From Flavobacteriaceae bacterium UBA7684 (GTDB lineage Bacteria; Bacteroidota; Bacteroidia; Flavobacteriales; Flavobacteriaceae), in contig DLGW01000012.1 in the NCBI GenBank assembly GCA_002482885.1, forward strand, positions 1 to 18,417: DNA of 18,417 bases. Reading direction: 5' to 3'. Positions 7,012-14,141 of the stretch are shown here, in pieces. Each line of letters begins with the position of its first letter. The first letter of the stretch is position 1. The notes beneath the pieces are model-generated. The model saw only the letters and a program-made list of their open reading frames with translations. It made no database searches and was not told the origin of the DNA. Both the position numbers and the translations under genes were made by a program.

Positions 7012-7824
7012 ATGAAAAAATTCGTCTTAATTACCTTTATGATTATTGCAACGATGATGGTTACTTTTTTTACATCTTGTTCGAAAGATGAAGTTGCAAA
7101 AAACAATTCACAATCCTCTGAAACACCTGTTGCAAAAACCGCAAATAGATTAGCTTATGGCCAGCAGGTTAAATTGATTAAAGTGTCTGAAGAAAAAACA
7201 TTGGGTTCTTTTAGTCGTTATTTTGAAGTTGAGATTTCAAATTTATCATCGAATAAATTAGTTACTATATATCATAAAATGCGCAATAATACATGGCAAG
7301 ATTTTGGTTTGCAATTCAGTAGATATGCATCTAATGGAAATGAAATTTGGGTGGGTACATTTCAAGAACCATTTGAAGGCTATGCAGATAAATTTGCTGT
7401 AAAGTATACCGTTAACGGAATCACTTATTGGGATAATAATGGTGGAAATAATTATACTTTTTTACAAAGCGAAACACCTGCTGTTTTATTTGGAAATAAT
7501 ATTAATGTATTAAAAACTAACGACGTAGAGTTCTTTTCTATCGGAGGAGCCTCTACCATTTTTCAAGTAAAAGCAGATGTCAGAAATATTGCCTACCAAA
7601 AAGAAGTAAAAGTTATTTATACTACCGATAATTGGGCTACCAATCAGACTTTTTATCTAGGTTATAATTTAACTCCATACGCTAATACCAATTTTGAAAA
7701 TTGGACTGGTTTTACAGAACTTTCTTCAACTGTAAATCGTGTTGAGTTTGCAATAGTTTATAAAGTGAACGGAGTAGAATACTGGGATAATAATTACGGA
7801 AAAAATTACGTTTACGTTAAGTAA
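7012..7824 (+). CDS. Lipoprotein with two CBM21-like starch/glycogen-binding modules
   Basis: This is a 270-residue predicted lipoprotein. The signal MKKFVLITFM leads to the lipobox FTSC with acceptor Cys23, followed by a polar linker to about residue 50. Two related beta-sandwich repeats follow, roughly residues 52-150 and 160-269. Each ends with the same signature: VNGITYWDNNGGNNY in the first and VNGVEYWDNNYGKNY in the second. The second also has VRNIAYQKEVKVIYTTDNW (190-208). These are hallmark strings of CBM21, the starch/glycogen-binding module of fungal glucoamylase and of protein-phosphatase-1 glycogen-targeting subunits; CBM53 is a related alternative. No catalytic domain is present and no polysaccharide-use genes are adjacent, so it probably binds an alpha-glucan or acts as a surface adhesin. 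The 20-bp repeat array upstream suggests dedicated control. A strong terminator follows. Confidence 0.75.
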   Translation: MKKFVLITFMIIATMMVTFFTSCSKDEVAKNNSQSSETPVAKTANRLAYGQQVKLIKVSEEKTLGSFSRYFEVEISNLSSNKLVTIYHKMRNNTWQDFGLQFSRYASNGNEIWVGTFQEPFEGYADKFAVKYTVNGITYWDNNGGNNYTFLQSETPAVLFGNNINVLKTNDVEFFSIGGASTIFQVKADVRNIAYQKEVKVIYTTDNWATNQTFYLGYNLTPYANTNFENWTGFTELSSTVNRVEFAIVYKVNGVEYWDNNYGKNYVYVK

Positions 7825-7854
7825 AATAATATAAGTTGTTTAGGTTTTAGTAAG

Positions 7855-7888
7855 AATAGCTGCTTAAATTTTAAGCAGCTATTTTTTT
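7855..7888 (+). terminator. Rho-independent terminator after the CBM21-like lipoprotein gene
   Basis: TAGCTGCTTAAA (7857-7868) pairs perfectly with TTTAAGCAGCTA (7870-7881), extended by two more A-T pairs, and the 3' arm runs into seven Ts (7882-7888). The 3' arm contains the stop codon of the converging DUF1801 gene, so the two genes are packed against one hairpin. There is no T-run on the - strand side. Confidence 0.85.
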
Positions 7889-8226
7889 GTTGATTGCCAG
7901 TTGTTTTTTCTAAAAATAACGATGCGTTTAATCAAGTCCAGCGGAATGGGTTGATTCAGTGGGAATTGAACTGAACCTTTACCTTGTTTGTATTGGGAAA
8001 GTTCCTCGGCAAAAGCCTCATGCCCCGTAGGCGTGGCGTAAAAACCAATGTGGTTTTTATAGCCTGCAAAATACACTAATGGCTTTCCTTTAATTTTATA
8101 AGCAGGCATGCCGTAACTGATGCTTTCTTCCGCCTCGGGAGCGGTTTCTTTGATTACATTTCGGATTTGTTCCAGTAAAATTTGAACAGGTTCAGGGAAG
8201 GATTGGATGTAGTTGGGAACGGTCAT
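7879..8226 (-). CDS. DUF1801 (YdhG-like) small protein
   Basis: This 115-residue protein belongs to the DUF1801/YdhG family. Typical strings are YIQSFPEPVQILLEQIR, ESISYGMPAYKIKGKPLVYF, KNHIGFYATPTG, KGSVQFPLNQPIPLDLI and a closing IVIFR helix. Some relatives are called iron chaperones by similarity to frataxin-like folds, but the function is not established. An in-frame ATG at 8253 would add nine residues; the ATG at 8226 is preferred because the family usually begins just before the YIxSFP segment. The gene is divergent from the RAYT transposase, with a long inverted repeat between them, and shares its 3' end with the terminator of the lipoprotein gene. Confidence 0.85.
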   Translation of the reverse strand: MTVPNYIQSFPEPVQILLEQIRNVIKETAPEAEESISYGMPAYKIKGKPLVYFAGYKNHIGFYATPTGHEAFAEELSQYKQGKGSVQFPLNQPIPLDLIKRIVIFRKNNWQSTKK

Positions 8227-8289
8227 TTTGATTAGAAGTTTTTGGTAAAACAAAGTGAAAGTAATAATAAAATGTGAAAATTTATTTTA

Positions 8290-8320
8290 CACTTGACTAT
8301 TGATAGTAAATAGTCAAGTG
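8290..8320. repeat. Perfect 12-bp inverted repeat upstream of the RAYT gene
   Basis: CACTTGACTATT (8290-8301) and AATAGTCAAGTG (8309-8320) are exact reverse complements around a 7-bp centre. The element lies 18 bp before the RAYT start codon and 63 bp from the DUF1801 start. It could be a REP-like hairpin, an operator, or the recognition site of the neighbouring Y1 transposase. There is no T-run, so it is not a standard terminator. Confidence 0.85.
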
Positions 8321-8338
8321 ATAACCATCCAAATTAAT

Positions 8339-8929
8339 ATGAAAGAATTGTTTCAAAACAAATACAGAATTACCTCTGCTCGATTAAAAAAATGGGATTA
8401 TGCGGCTAGTGCATCCTATTTTATTACCATTTGCACGGCCAATAGAGAACATTTTTTTGGTGAAATAATCGAAGGAGAAATGAATTTATCTGTTTTAGGA
8501 AATATTGTTGAACAAGAATGGATTAAAACCATAGAAATACGACCCGATATGAATTTGTCTTTAGGTGAATTTATTGTAATGCCTAATCATTTTCATGCCA
8601 TCATTTTTATTGGTAAAAATGGATATAATATTAAAACCGAAAAACATTGTAGAGCCGCCATGCATTGTAGAGCCGCCATGCATGGCGTCTCTACCGTCCA
8701 AACCAACACAGGCAATACGTTTGGTCCACAATCTAAAAATTTAGGTTCTATAATTCGTGGTTTCAAATCATCGGTTACCACATTTGCCCGAAAAAATAAT
8801 TTATTATTTGAATGGCAATCTAGATTTCACGACCATATAATTCGAAATGAAATGGAATACAATCGTATATCTAATTACATCATTAATAATCCTTCCAAAT
8901 GGAAGGAAGATAAATTTTATGTTCAATAA
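8339..8929 (+). CDS. REP-associated tyrosine transposase (RAYT, IS200-like Y1 family)
   Basis: This 196-residue single-strand DNA nuclease of the IS200/IS605 Y1 superfamily is a domesticated form linked to REP palindromes. It has the HUH motif MPNHFHAII (His84, His86), the SIIRGFKSSVT helix (137-147), and a C-terminal FHDHIIRNEMEYNRISNYIINNP, where Tyr180 or Tyr174 is the likely nucleophile. Length is typical and the frame intact. The frame runs back to a TTG at 8300, but that lies inside the inverted repeat; the ATG at 8339 gives the standard N-terminus leading into YRITSARLKKWDYA. Between the HUH motif and the helix sits a repeated hexapeptide insertion (HCRAAM twice, 103-114), made by a REP-like palindrome within the gene. 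A hairpin-rich element follows the stop codon. It is probably active or recently active. Confidence 0.9.
   Translation: MKELFQNKYRITSARLKKWDYAASASYFITICTANREHFFGEIIEGEMNLSVLGNIVEQEWIKTIEIRPDMNLSLGEFIVMPNHFHAIIFIGKNGYNIKTEKHCRAAMHCRAAMHGVSTVQTNTGNTFGPQSKNLGSIIRGFKSSVTTFARKNNLLFEWQSRFHDHIIRNEMEYNRISNYIINNPSKWKEDKFYVQ
8645..8694. repeat. REP-like palindrome with duplicated arm inside the RAYT gene
   Basis: CATTGTAGAGCCGCCATG occurs twice head to tail (8645-8662, 8663-8680), followed by CATGGCGTCTCTAC (8681-8694). That last 14-mer is the reverse complement of GTAGAGCCGCCATG (8667-8680) with one mismatch, so the second and third parts form a nearly perfect 28-bp palindrome centred on GCCATGCATGGC, and the first part is an extra left arm. 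Because the repeat unit is 18 bp, the reading frame is kept and it encodes HCRAAM twice, then HGVST. Confidence 0.85.
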
Positions 8930-8970
8930 TGAAAAAATACGAAAAGCAACCCTCGTGTAAACGATTGAAG

Positions 8971-9055
8971 GCCTGTTGGAGTTCCTTTGCTTTATGGTTT
9001 TAACCTAAAGCAAAGAACGACGCCGGAAAGCGTGACCCGCCTAGGCGGGGTACAC
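8971..9055. repeat. Structured intergenic repeat element with three hairpins
   Basis: After GTTGGA there is a long hairpin: GTTCCTTTGCTTTA (8981-8994) pairs with TAAAGCAAAGAAC (9006-9018) with one bulged C, and inside it GGTT pairs with AACC (8996-8999, 9002-9005). Next comes ACGC-CGGAAA-GCGT (9020-9033), then the perfect palindrome CCCGCCTAGGCGGG (9036-9049). This stretch is richer in GC than its surroundings. The lead-in TGTTGGAGTTC (8974-8984) occurs again at 18406-18416 at the window edge, which suggests a dispersed repeat family. No protein is encoded. Confidence 0.7.
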
Positions 9056-9111
9056 CCAAAAATCCATGGGGTATATTGATGAAATTCATTTTCTGCTGAA
9101 CTAAAAAAAAG

Positions 9112-9119
9112 TATATTTG
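9112..9119 (+). promoter_or_regulatory. -7 promoter element of pgk
   Basis: TATATTTG matches TAnnTTTG exactly and lies 34 bp before the pgk start codon, giving a leader of about 28 bases. No clean TTG is found at the expected -33 place; TTTTCTG around 9089-9095 is the nearest resemblance. Confidence 0.5.
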
Positions 9120-9153
9120 CGCTACTTAGTATTAATTCAATATATTTTAGAAA

Positions 9154-10341
9154 ATGAAAACATTAAACGACGTAAGTTTTAAAGACAAAAAAGCCATTAT
9201 AAGAGTTGATTTTAACGTGCCTTTGGATGCTGATTTTAACGTAACCGATACCAACCGTATTGAAGCGGCTAAACCAACGATTGATAAAATTTTAAAAGAT
9301 GGCGGTAGTGTGATTTTAATGTCTCACTTAGGAAGACCAAAAGGAAAACAAGATAAATATTCTTTAAAACATATTGTGGCTACGGCTACTAAAATTTTAG
9401 GTACAGAGGTGCAATTTGCAACGGATTGTATTGGAGAGGTTGCTGAAAACGCGGCTAAGAATTTAAAACCAGGACAAATTTTATTATTAGAGAATCTTCG
9501 TTTTTACGATGAGGAAGAAGCTGGTGATGTGGAGTTCTCTAAAAAATTAGCTGGTTTAGGTGATATTTATGTAAATGATGCTTTTGGAACGGCTCATAGA
9601 GCTCATGCTTCGACTACAATTATTGCACAATTTTTTCCTACGGCTAAATATTTTGGATATTTATTACAAAAAGAAATTGAAAGCGTTGATAAGGTTTTAA
9701 AATCTAGTGTTAAACCAGTTACGGCTATTTTAGGCGGTTCTAAAGTATCTTCAAAAATTACGGTTATTGAAAACATTTTAGATAAAATCGACAACATGAT
9801 TGTGGGCGGGGGTATGACTTATACTTTCGTTAAAGCGTTAGGCGGTAAAGTAGGTAATTCTATTTGCGAGAACGATAAATTAGATTTGGCTTTAGAGATT
9901 CTTAAAAAAGCCGAAGAGAAAGGCGTAAAAGTTTATATTCCTGTAGATGTAATTGCTGCGGATGGTTTTGCTAATGATGCAAAAACTCAGGTGGTGAATG
10001 TGAATGAAATTCCTGATGGATGGGAAGGTTTAGATGCTGGACCAAAAACTTTAGAAATTTTTAATCAAGTGATTTTAGATTCTAAAACCATTTTATGGAA
10101 TGGTCCTGTAGGCGTTTTTGAAATGGAATCTTTTGCTAAAGGAACCATTGCGGTAGGTAATTCTATTGCCGAAGCTACTAAAAACGGAGCTTTCTCGTTA
10201 GTAGGTGGAGGTGATTCAGTTTCTGCGGTTAAACAATTTGGCTTTGAACACAAAGTAAGTTATGTATCTACTGGTGGTGGTGCGATGTTGGAAATGTTAG
10301 AAGGTAGAACTTTACCAGGTGTTGCAGCTATTTTGGAATAG
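9154..10341 (+). CDS. pgk: Phosphoglycerate kinase
   Basis: This cytoplasmic glycolytic enzyme of 395 residues transfers phosphate between 1,3-bisphosphoglycerate and ADP, giving 3-phosphoglycerate and ATP. It is full length with all family blocks: RVDFNVPLD (17-25), SHLGRPKG (57-64), ENLRFYDEEEAGD, VNDAFGTAHRAHAST, LGGSKVSSKI for the hinge, GGGMTYTF, LWNGPVGVFE, VGGGDS (350-355) for nucleotide phosphate binding, and the C-terminal STGGGAMLEMLEG. The start ATG follows the -7 box closely and leads straight into the usual N-terminus. It is a single-gene unit, with its own promoter element and a strong terminator behind it. Confidence 0.98.
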   Translation: MKTLNDVSFKDKKAIIRVDFNVPLDADFNVTDTNRIEAAKPTIDKILKDGGSVILMSHLGRPKGKQDKYSLKHIVATATKILGTEVQFATDCIGEVAENAAKNLKPGQILLLENLRFYDEEEAGDVEFSKKLAGLGDIYVNDAFGTAHRAHASTTIIAQFFPTAKYFGYLLQKEIESVDKVLKSSVKPVTAILGGSKVSSKITVIENILDKIDNMIVGGGMTYTFVKALGGKVGNSICENDKLDLALEILKKAEEKGVKVYIPVDVIAADGFANDAKTQVVNVNEIPDGWEGLDAGPKTLEIFNQVILDSKTILWNGPVGVFEMESFAKGTIAVGNSIAEATKNGAFSLVGGGDSVSAVKQFGFEHKVSYVSTGGGAMLEMLEGRTLPGVAAILE

Positions 10342-10374
10342 TTATTGTTTAAAATACAAGCTTAGTTTTTAACT

Positions 10375-10406
10375 TATGTCTCAGGCAACCCCTGAGACAT
10401 ATTTTT
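10375..10406 (+). terminator. Rho-independent terminator of pgk
   Basis: TATGTCTCAGG (10375-10385) pairs perfectly with CCTGAGACATA (10391-10401) around a five-base loop, followed by five Ts. It ends 12 bp before the start codon of the next gene, so that gene's promoter must overlap the hairpin or lie within it, unless read-through supplies its transcript. Confidence 0.9.
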
Positions 10407-10418
10407 ACCCTTATACTT

Positions 10419-11933
10419 ATGAAATTTAACAGTTATTTGATTGCTCTTTTACTTTTTTCGTGTGTTGTTTTTGCTCAGTCTAAAACAGAGAAAGAGATAT
10501 TAGATTCTGTTAAAGCTTGTTTTATTAACCATAAAGCAGCTAGTGATATTGATGATAAATGGTTTAAAGAAGTTTATACCGAGGATATTTTTAATGAATT
10601 TCAACAAACAATCGTTGAGGTTAACTTGGACGAAAAAGTTGATTATGATTTAAATACCGAACTACTAAAAAAACGATTAAAAAAGCTAGACTCTAAGTCG
10701 CCCTTTAATATTGAATACCATCCTTCCTTAGAAAACGTAATTAAGTATTATTTAAAAAACCGCAAAGGTTCTTATGAACGTTTAATGGCGGTAGCTCAAT
10801 TTTATTTTCCGATGTTCGAAGCGGCATTGGCAAAATACAATGTGCCTTTAGAAATTAAATATTTAGCCATTGTAGAATCAGCTTTAAATCCTAAAGCAGT
10901 TTCCCACATGGGTGCTTCGGGAATTTGGCAGTTTATGTATCATACGGGTAAACAATACCATTTGAACATCAACTCTTACGTTGATGAAAGAAATGATCCT
11001 ATTAAATCTACCGAAGCGGCTTGTAAATACATGGTAAATATGTATCAGATTTTTGGGGATTGGGATTTGGTGTTAGCTTCTTATAATTCTGGTCCAGGAA
11101 ACGTGCTGAAAGCTATTCGTCGTTCTAATGGACAAAAAAATTATTGGAACATTCGCCATCATTTACCTAAAGAAACCCAAGGGTATTTGCCTGCTTTTTT
11201 AGCTACATTCTACATTTTTGAATACCACAAAGAACACGGTATCAAACCTAAAAAAGCCATCAATAATTACATTCAAACCGATACGATTGTGGTAAAACAA
11301 CCGATGACGTTTGAAAATGTTTCGGACTTGTTAGATATTCCTGTTACAGAATTACAATTTTTAAATCCTTCGTACAAACTGAATGTGGTTCCTTACGTAC
11401 AAGGAGAAAAACACAGTTTGCGTTTGCCTTTAAACAAAGTAGGATTGTTTGTGTCTAACGAAGAAATTATTTACGAATACTGTAAATATAAGGGTGGTAA
11501 AAGAGAACGAATTCAGATAGATTCTTCCAAGAATAATGTTTCTTCTGGTCAAGAAACCGAAGTGATTTATCATAAAGTGAAAGCCAAAGAAACCGCCGCT
11601 TCTATTGCTCGTAAACATGGCGTTTCTGTAAAAAGCCTTTCTAAATGGAATCGTTTAAAAAAGAACCGAGTGGTTAAAGGTCAGCGATTAAAAATTTATG
11701 TAAGTAAACAAGAATCTGCTAGTGCGAATGCTTCTGAAACTGCCGTTGCCGAAAAAGAATCTACTCCTAAAAAAGACAGTGCTAAAAAAACACACAAGGT
11801 TAAAAAAGGAGAAACGCTTTCGTCTATTGCCGAACAATACGGAGTAACGGTAACAGAACTTAAAAAATGGAATCGCTTAAAAAGAAATAAAATTCAAGCA
11901 GGTCAACAATTAAAAATTAAATCAGGTAAATAA
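10419..11933 (+). CDS. MltD-like lytic murein transglycosylase with LysM repeats
   Basis: This 504-residue secreted peptidoglycan-cleaving enzyme has a signal peptide with likely cleavage after VFA before QSK (19/20). The SLT catalytic domain spans about residues 130-270: catalytic Glu153 in IVESALNP, then GASGIWQFM (165-173), GDWDLVLASYNSGPGNV (213-229) and the TQGYLPAF segment. Two clear C-terminal LysM domains follow (about 384-429 and 458-501), each ending in a WNRLKxN core and a Q-x-L-K-I strand. A more divergent LysM-like stretch lies at about 287-338 (VSDLLDIPVTELQFLNPSY). There is a Ser/Ala/Lys-rich linker between the two clear repeats. There is no lipobox Cys next to the cleavage site, so it is probably periplasmic rather than a lipoprotein like E. 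coli MltD. It heads a group of envelope genes. Confidence 0.92.
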   Translation: MKFNSYLIALLLFSCVVFAQSKTEKEILDSVKACFINHKAASDIDDKWFKEVYTEDIFNEFQQTIVEVNLDEKVDYDLNTELLKKRLKKLDSKSPFNIEYHPSLENVIKYYLKNRKGSYERLMAVAQFYFPMFEAALAKYNVPLEIKYLAIVESALNPKAVSHMGASGIWQFMYHTGKQYHLNINSYVDERNDPIKSTEAACKYMVNMYQIFGDWDLVLASYNSGPGNVLKAIRRSNGQKNYWNIRHHLPKETQGYLPAFLATFYIFEYHKEHGIKPKKAINNYIQTDTIVVKQPMTFENVSDLLDIPVTELQFLNPSYKLNVVPYVQGEKHSLRLPLNKVGLFVSNEEIIYEYCKYKGGKRERIQIDSSKNNVSSGQETEVIYHKVKAKETAASIARKHGVSVKSLSKWNRLKKNRVVKGQRLKIYVSKQESASANASETAVAEKESTPKKDSAKKTHKVKKGETLSSIAEQYGVTVTELKKWNRLKRNKIQAGQQLKIKSGK

Positions 11934-11952
11934 CGAATCTACTAATTTAGAT

Positions 11953-12939
11953 ATGAAAAAATATTTAGTTCTATTTGGCGTTTTATTGCTGATGGCCTGT
12001 CAAAAAGGAAATGAATCACAAGATGCCGTTACGGAGTCTTCGGGATTGATTAATAATGTATCAATTATTATTGATAATGGTTTGTGGAATTCCGAAGTAG
12101 GCGACACGATTCGTTATAAGTTAGCGGCCGAAGTGGAAGGTTTGCCCATGTCGGAACCTTTATTTAGTTTAAACCAATATCCCGAAAATATTTTTAAAGG
12201 TTTTATGAAAAACAGTCGCAACATTGTGATTGTAAAAAGAGGAGAAAACAAAGGTTTTTCGGCTACGGTTAATCAATTTGCTAATCCACAAAACGTATTT
12301 TATTTATTAGCGAGTACCAATGAGGGAATTATTGAGTTGTTAGAAAAAAATGCAGATTCGATTATCAATACCATTAAAAGAACCGAAATACTAGAAAAAC
12401 AAAAACGCATTAAAAAATCATTGTTAAGCGAAGGGAAACTAATCAACACTTTTGGCTTGTCTTTAAAAATTCCATCGGCATATCAATACGCTATGGAAAA
12501 GGATAAATTCTTTTGGATTAAAAAAGAAATTCCAAGCGGTAATTCTAGTTTATTAATTTACGAAGTGCCTATTCATAAAATAGAAAAAGACACGGCCTTA
12601 ACTTGCAATATTACCACGTTACGTGATTCTATAGGTAAATTATATGTTCATGGCCCCTTACAAAATACCTATATGGTAACCGAAGATGCTTATGCGCCTT
12701 ATTTTTACAAAACTCATTTAGACCATAAACCGACCTATTTAACTAAAGGCGTTTGGGAACTAAAGAATGATTTTATGGCAGGACCTTTTGTCAATTATGC
12801 GATTAAAGATGAAAAGAATAATCGTTTCATTATTATCGAAGGATTTGTATATGCACCTTCTAAAGAAAAAAGAGATTTAGTGCAAGAACTAGAAGCCATC
12901 ATTAGTTCAGCAACTTTTAAGCAGAAAAAAGTAAAGTAA
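11953..12939 (+). CDS. DUF4837 family lipoprotein
   Basis: This 328-residue predicted lipoprotein has the signal MKKYLVLFGVLLLMAC with acceptor Cys16, followed by a mature protein rich in Lys, Asn and Asp that I recognise as the DUF4837 family of Bacteroidota. Conserved-looking parts include the early NGLWNSEVGDTIRYKLA segment, the LSLKIPSAYQYAMEKDKFFWIKKE middle, and the late KGVWELKNDFMAGPFVNYAI followed by RFIIIEGFVYAPSKEKRDL. The function is unknown. It starts 19 bp after the transglycosylase gene and ends directly against the next start codon (TAA-ATG), so it is in one operon with an MltD-like enzyme and a prolyl isomerase. That suggests a job in the cell envelope. Confidence 0.85.
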   Translation: MKKYLVLFGVLLLMACQKGNESQDAVTESSGLINNVSIIIDNGLWNSEVGDTIRYKLAAEVEGLPMSEPLFSLNQYPENIFKGFMKNSRNIVIVKRGENKGFSATVNQFANPQNVFYLLASTNEGIIELLEKNADSIINTIKRTEILEKQKRIKKSLLSEGKLINTFGLSLKIPSAYQYAMEKDKFFWIKKEIPSGNSSLLIYEVPIHKIEKDTALTCNITTLRDSIGKLYVHGPLQNTYMVTEDAYAPYFYKTHLDHKPTYLTKGVWELKNDFMAGPFVNYAIKDEKNNRFIIIEGFVYAPSKEKRDLVQELEAIISSATFKQKKVK

Positions 12940-13617
12940 ATGAAATCTTGTTTTTATTTGATTTTTGCCTTGATGCTTTTGATTTCTTGTCAAGAAAAAG
13001 AACAAAAAGTTCCAATTGAAACTAAAAAAGAAGATACGACACCCAAACCCAAATACGATTTAAATACCGTAGTGGTTACCAATGATAATGTAGTAGACTT
13101 TTTAACTTGGTATGGCACTTTTAATCCCGAAAAAGCATTTGTAATTCATACTAAGTTCGGAGACATTGAAGTGGAACTTTTTGAAGATACGCCTTTGCAC
13201 CGAGCCAATATGGTGTACTTAATTAAAAAGAAATATTTTGATACCACTTTTTTTCATAGAGTAGTGAAAGGATTTGTAGTGCAAGGGGGCAATTCGGATG
13301 AGTCCATTACGGGTAAAATGCGTAAAAATATAGGCGAAGATTACACCATTCCTTCGGAGTTTACTAAAAATCGTCGACATGAATATGGCGCGTTGTGTGC
13401 GGCTCGTTCTTGGGATGATAATCCCGAAAAAAGAAGTAATCCTTACGAATTTTATTTTGTACAAAGTAAAAAAGGAGAACATCATTTGAATTTTGAACAC
13501 ACAGTTTACGGTAAAATAACCAAAGGTTTCGAAGTGTTAGATAAAATAGCTTCGCAACCTACCGATAAAGGAGAGTATCCCTTGTTTAATATTAATATGA
13601 CGGTTGAATTAAAGTAA
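12940..13617 (+). CDS. Cyclophilin-type peptidyl-prolyl isomerase lipoprotein
   Basis: This is a 225-residue envelope lipoprotein (lipobox LISC, acceptor Cys17) with a cyclophilin domain from about residue 66 to the end. Key strings are FGDIEVELFEDTPLHRANMVYL (73-94), FFHRVVKGFVVQGG (104-117) with the catalytic-site Arg107 and Gln115, YEFYFVQ (169-175) where many family members have SQFFI, and NFEHTVYGKITKGFEVLDKI (184-203). It should speed proline isomerisation during folding of exported proteins. Residues around the usual cyclosporin-binding Trp are changed (HHLNFEH), as in many bacterial forms. This is a cyclophilin, not the FKBP-type gliding lipoprotein GldI. Its start abuts the stop of the DUF4837 gene, and its stop overlaps the next start by one base (TAATG). 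Confidence 0.92.
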   Translation: MKSCFYLIFALMLLISCQEKEQKVPIETKKEDTTPKPKYDLNTVVVTNDNVVDFLTWYGTFNPEKAFVIHTKFGDIEVELFEDTPLHRANMVYLIKKKYFDTTFFHRVVKGFVVQGGNSDESITGKMRKNIGEDYTIPSEFTKNRRHEYGALCAARSWDDNPEKRSNPYEFYFVQSKKGEHHLNFEHTVYGKITKGFEVLDKIASQPTDKGEYPLFNINMTVELK

Positions 13618-14060
13618 TGTACAGTAAAGAAGAAGCCTTACAAATCAAAAAGAATTTTTGGATTCAGTTTGCCGAAACACATCCACGCAAATGGTTGCTG
13701 TATCATACTAAAATCAAAGATTTTTCATTTAAGTTTTACATCGACAATAAAAAAGCCGAAGTTTCCTTAGATATAGAAGCTAAAGATTTAGAAAAACGAA
13801 AAATATACTACGAAAAAATCATTTCCCTCCAAAGTATTTTAACCGAAGACTTTTTACCAGAAATACAAATCGACGACCAATATCGACTAGAAAATGGTAA
13901 ACAAATCGTCCGTTTTTGGGTTGAACAACAAAGCGTTAGCGTAAATAATCCTAAAACTTGGCCTGCTGTTTTTGACTTTTTTTACGAAAAAATGGATGCC
14001 TTTGAACGCTTCTTTTACGAGTACGAAGATTACATTCGCGATTTAGAAATCAATACTTAG
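13617..14060 (+). CDS. DUF4268 family protein
   Basis: This 147-residue soluble protein has no signal peptide and matches DUF4268, a family of unknown function. Relevant stretches are KKNFWIQFAETHPRKWLLYHTKIKDFSFKFYID, then a charged helical middle and KIISLQSILTEDF, and a C-terminal WPAVFDFFYEKMDAFERFFYEYEDYI. DUF4268 domains also occur as C-terminal parts of nuclease-like proteins elsewhere, but no nuclease domain is present here. Start and stop overlap with the cyclophilin gene (TAATG) shows translational coupling, which puts a cytoplasmic protein at the end of an envelope operon. About 80 bp separate it from ffh, which has its own promoter. Confidence 0.85.
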   Translation: MYSKEEALQIKKNFWIQFAETHPRKWLLYHTKIKDFSFKFYIDNKKAEVSLDIEAKDLEKRKIYYEKIISLQSILTEDFLPEIQIDDQYRLENGKQIVRFWVEQQSVSVNNPKTWPAVFDFFYEKMDAFERFFYEYEDYIRDLEINT

Positions 14061-14090
14061 ATTTCAATGCTGGGATACCGTTAAAAATTA

Positions 14091-14121
14091 TTTGACGAGT
14101 TTGCTCATTATGTTATCTTTG
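14091..14121 (+). promoter_or_regulatory. Consensus Bacteroidota promoter of ffh
   Basis: TTTG (14091-14094) and TATCTTTG (14114-14121) are separated by 19 bp, a full match to the two-box Bacteroidota sigma-factor consensus. The ATG of ffh is 20 bp further on, giving a leader of roughly 14 bases. This is the cleanest promoter in the window. Confidence 0.75.
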
Positions 14122-14141
14122 CCCTTTAAAAAATTAGTCAA

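Noticed and set aside
8300..8338. TTG start for the RAYT gene
   Set aside because: It lies inside the 12-bp inverted repeat, and the ATG at 8339 gives the normal family N-terminus.
13219..13500. 93-residue open frame on the - strand inside the cyclophilin gene
   Set aside because: It is wholly antisense to a well-supported gene and its translation resembles no protein family; the same holds for the other antisense frames in pgk, ffh, mltD and holB.
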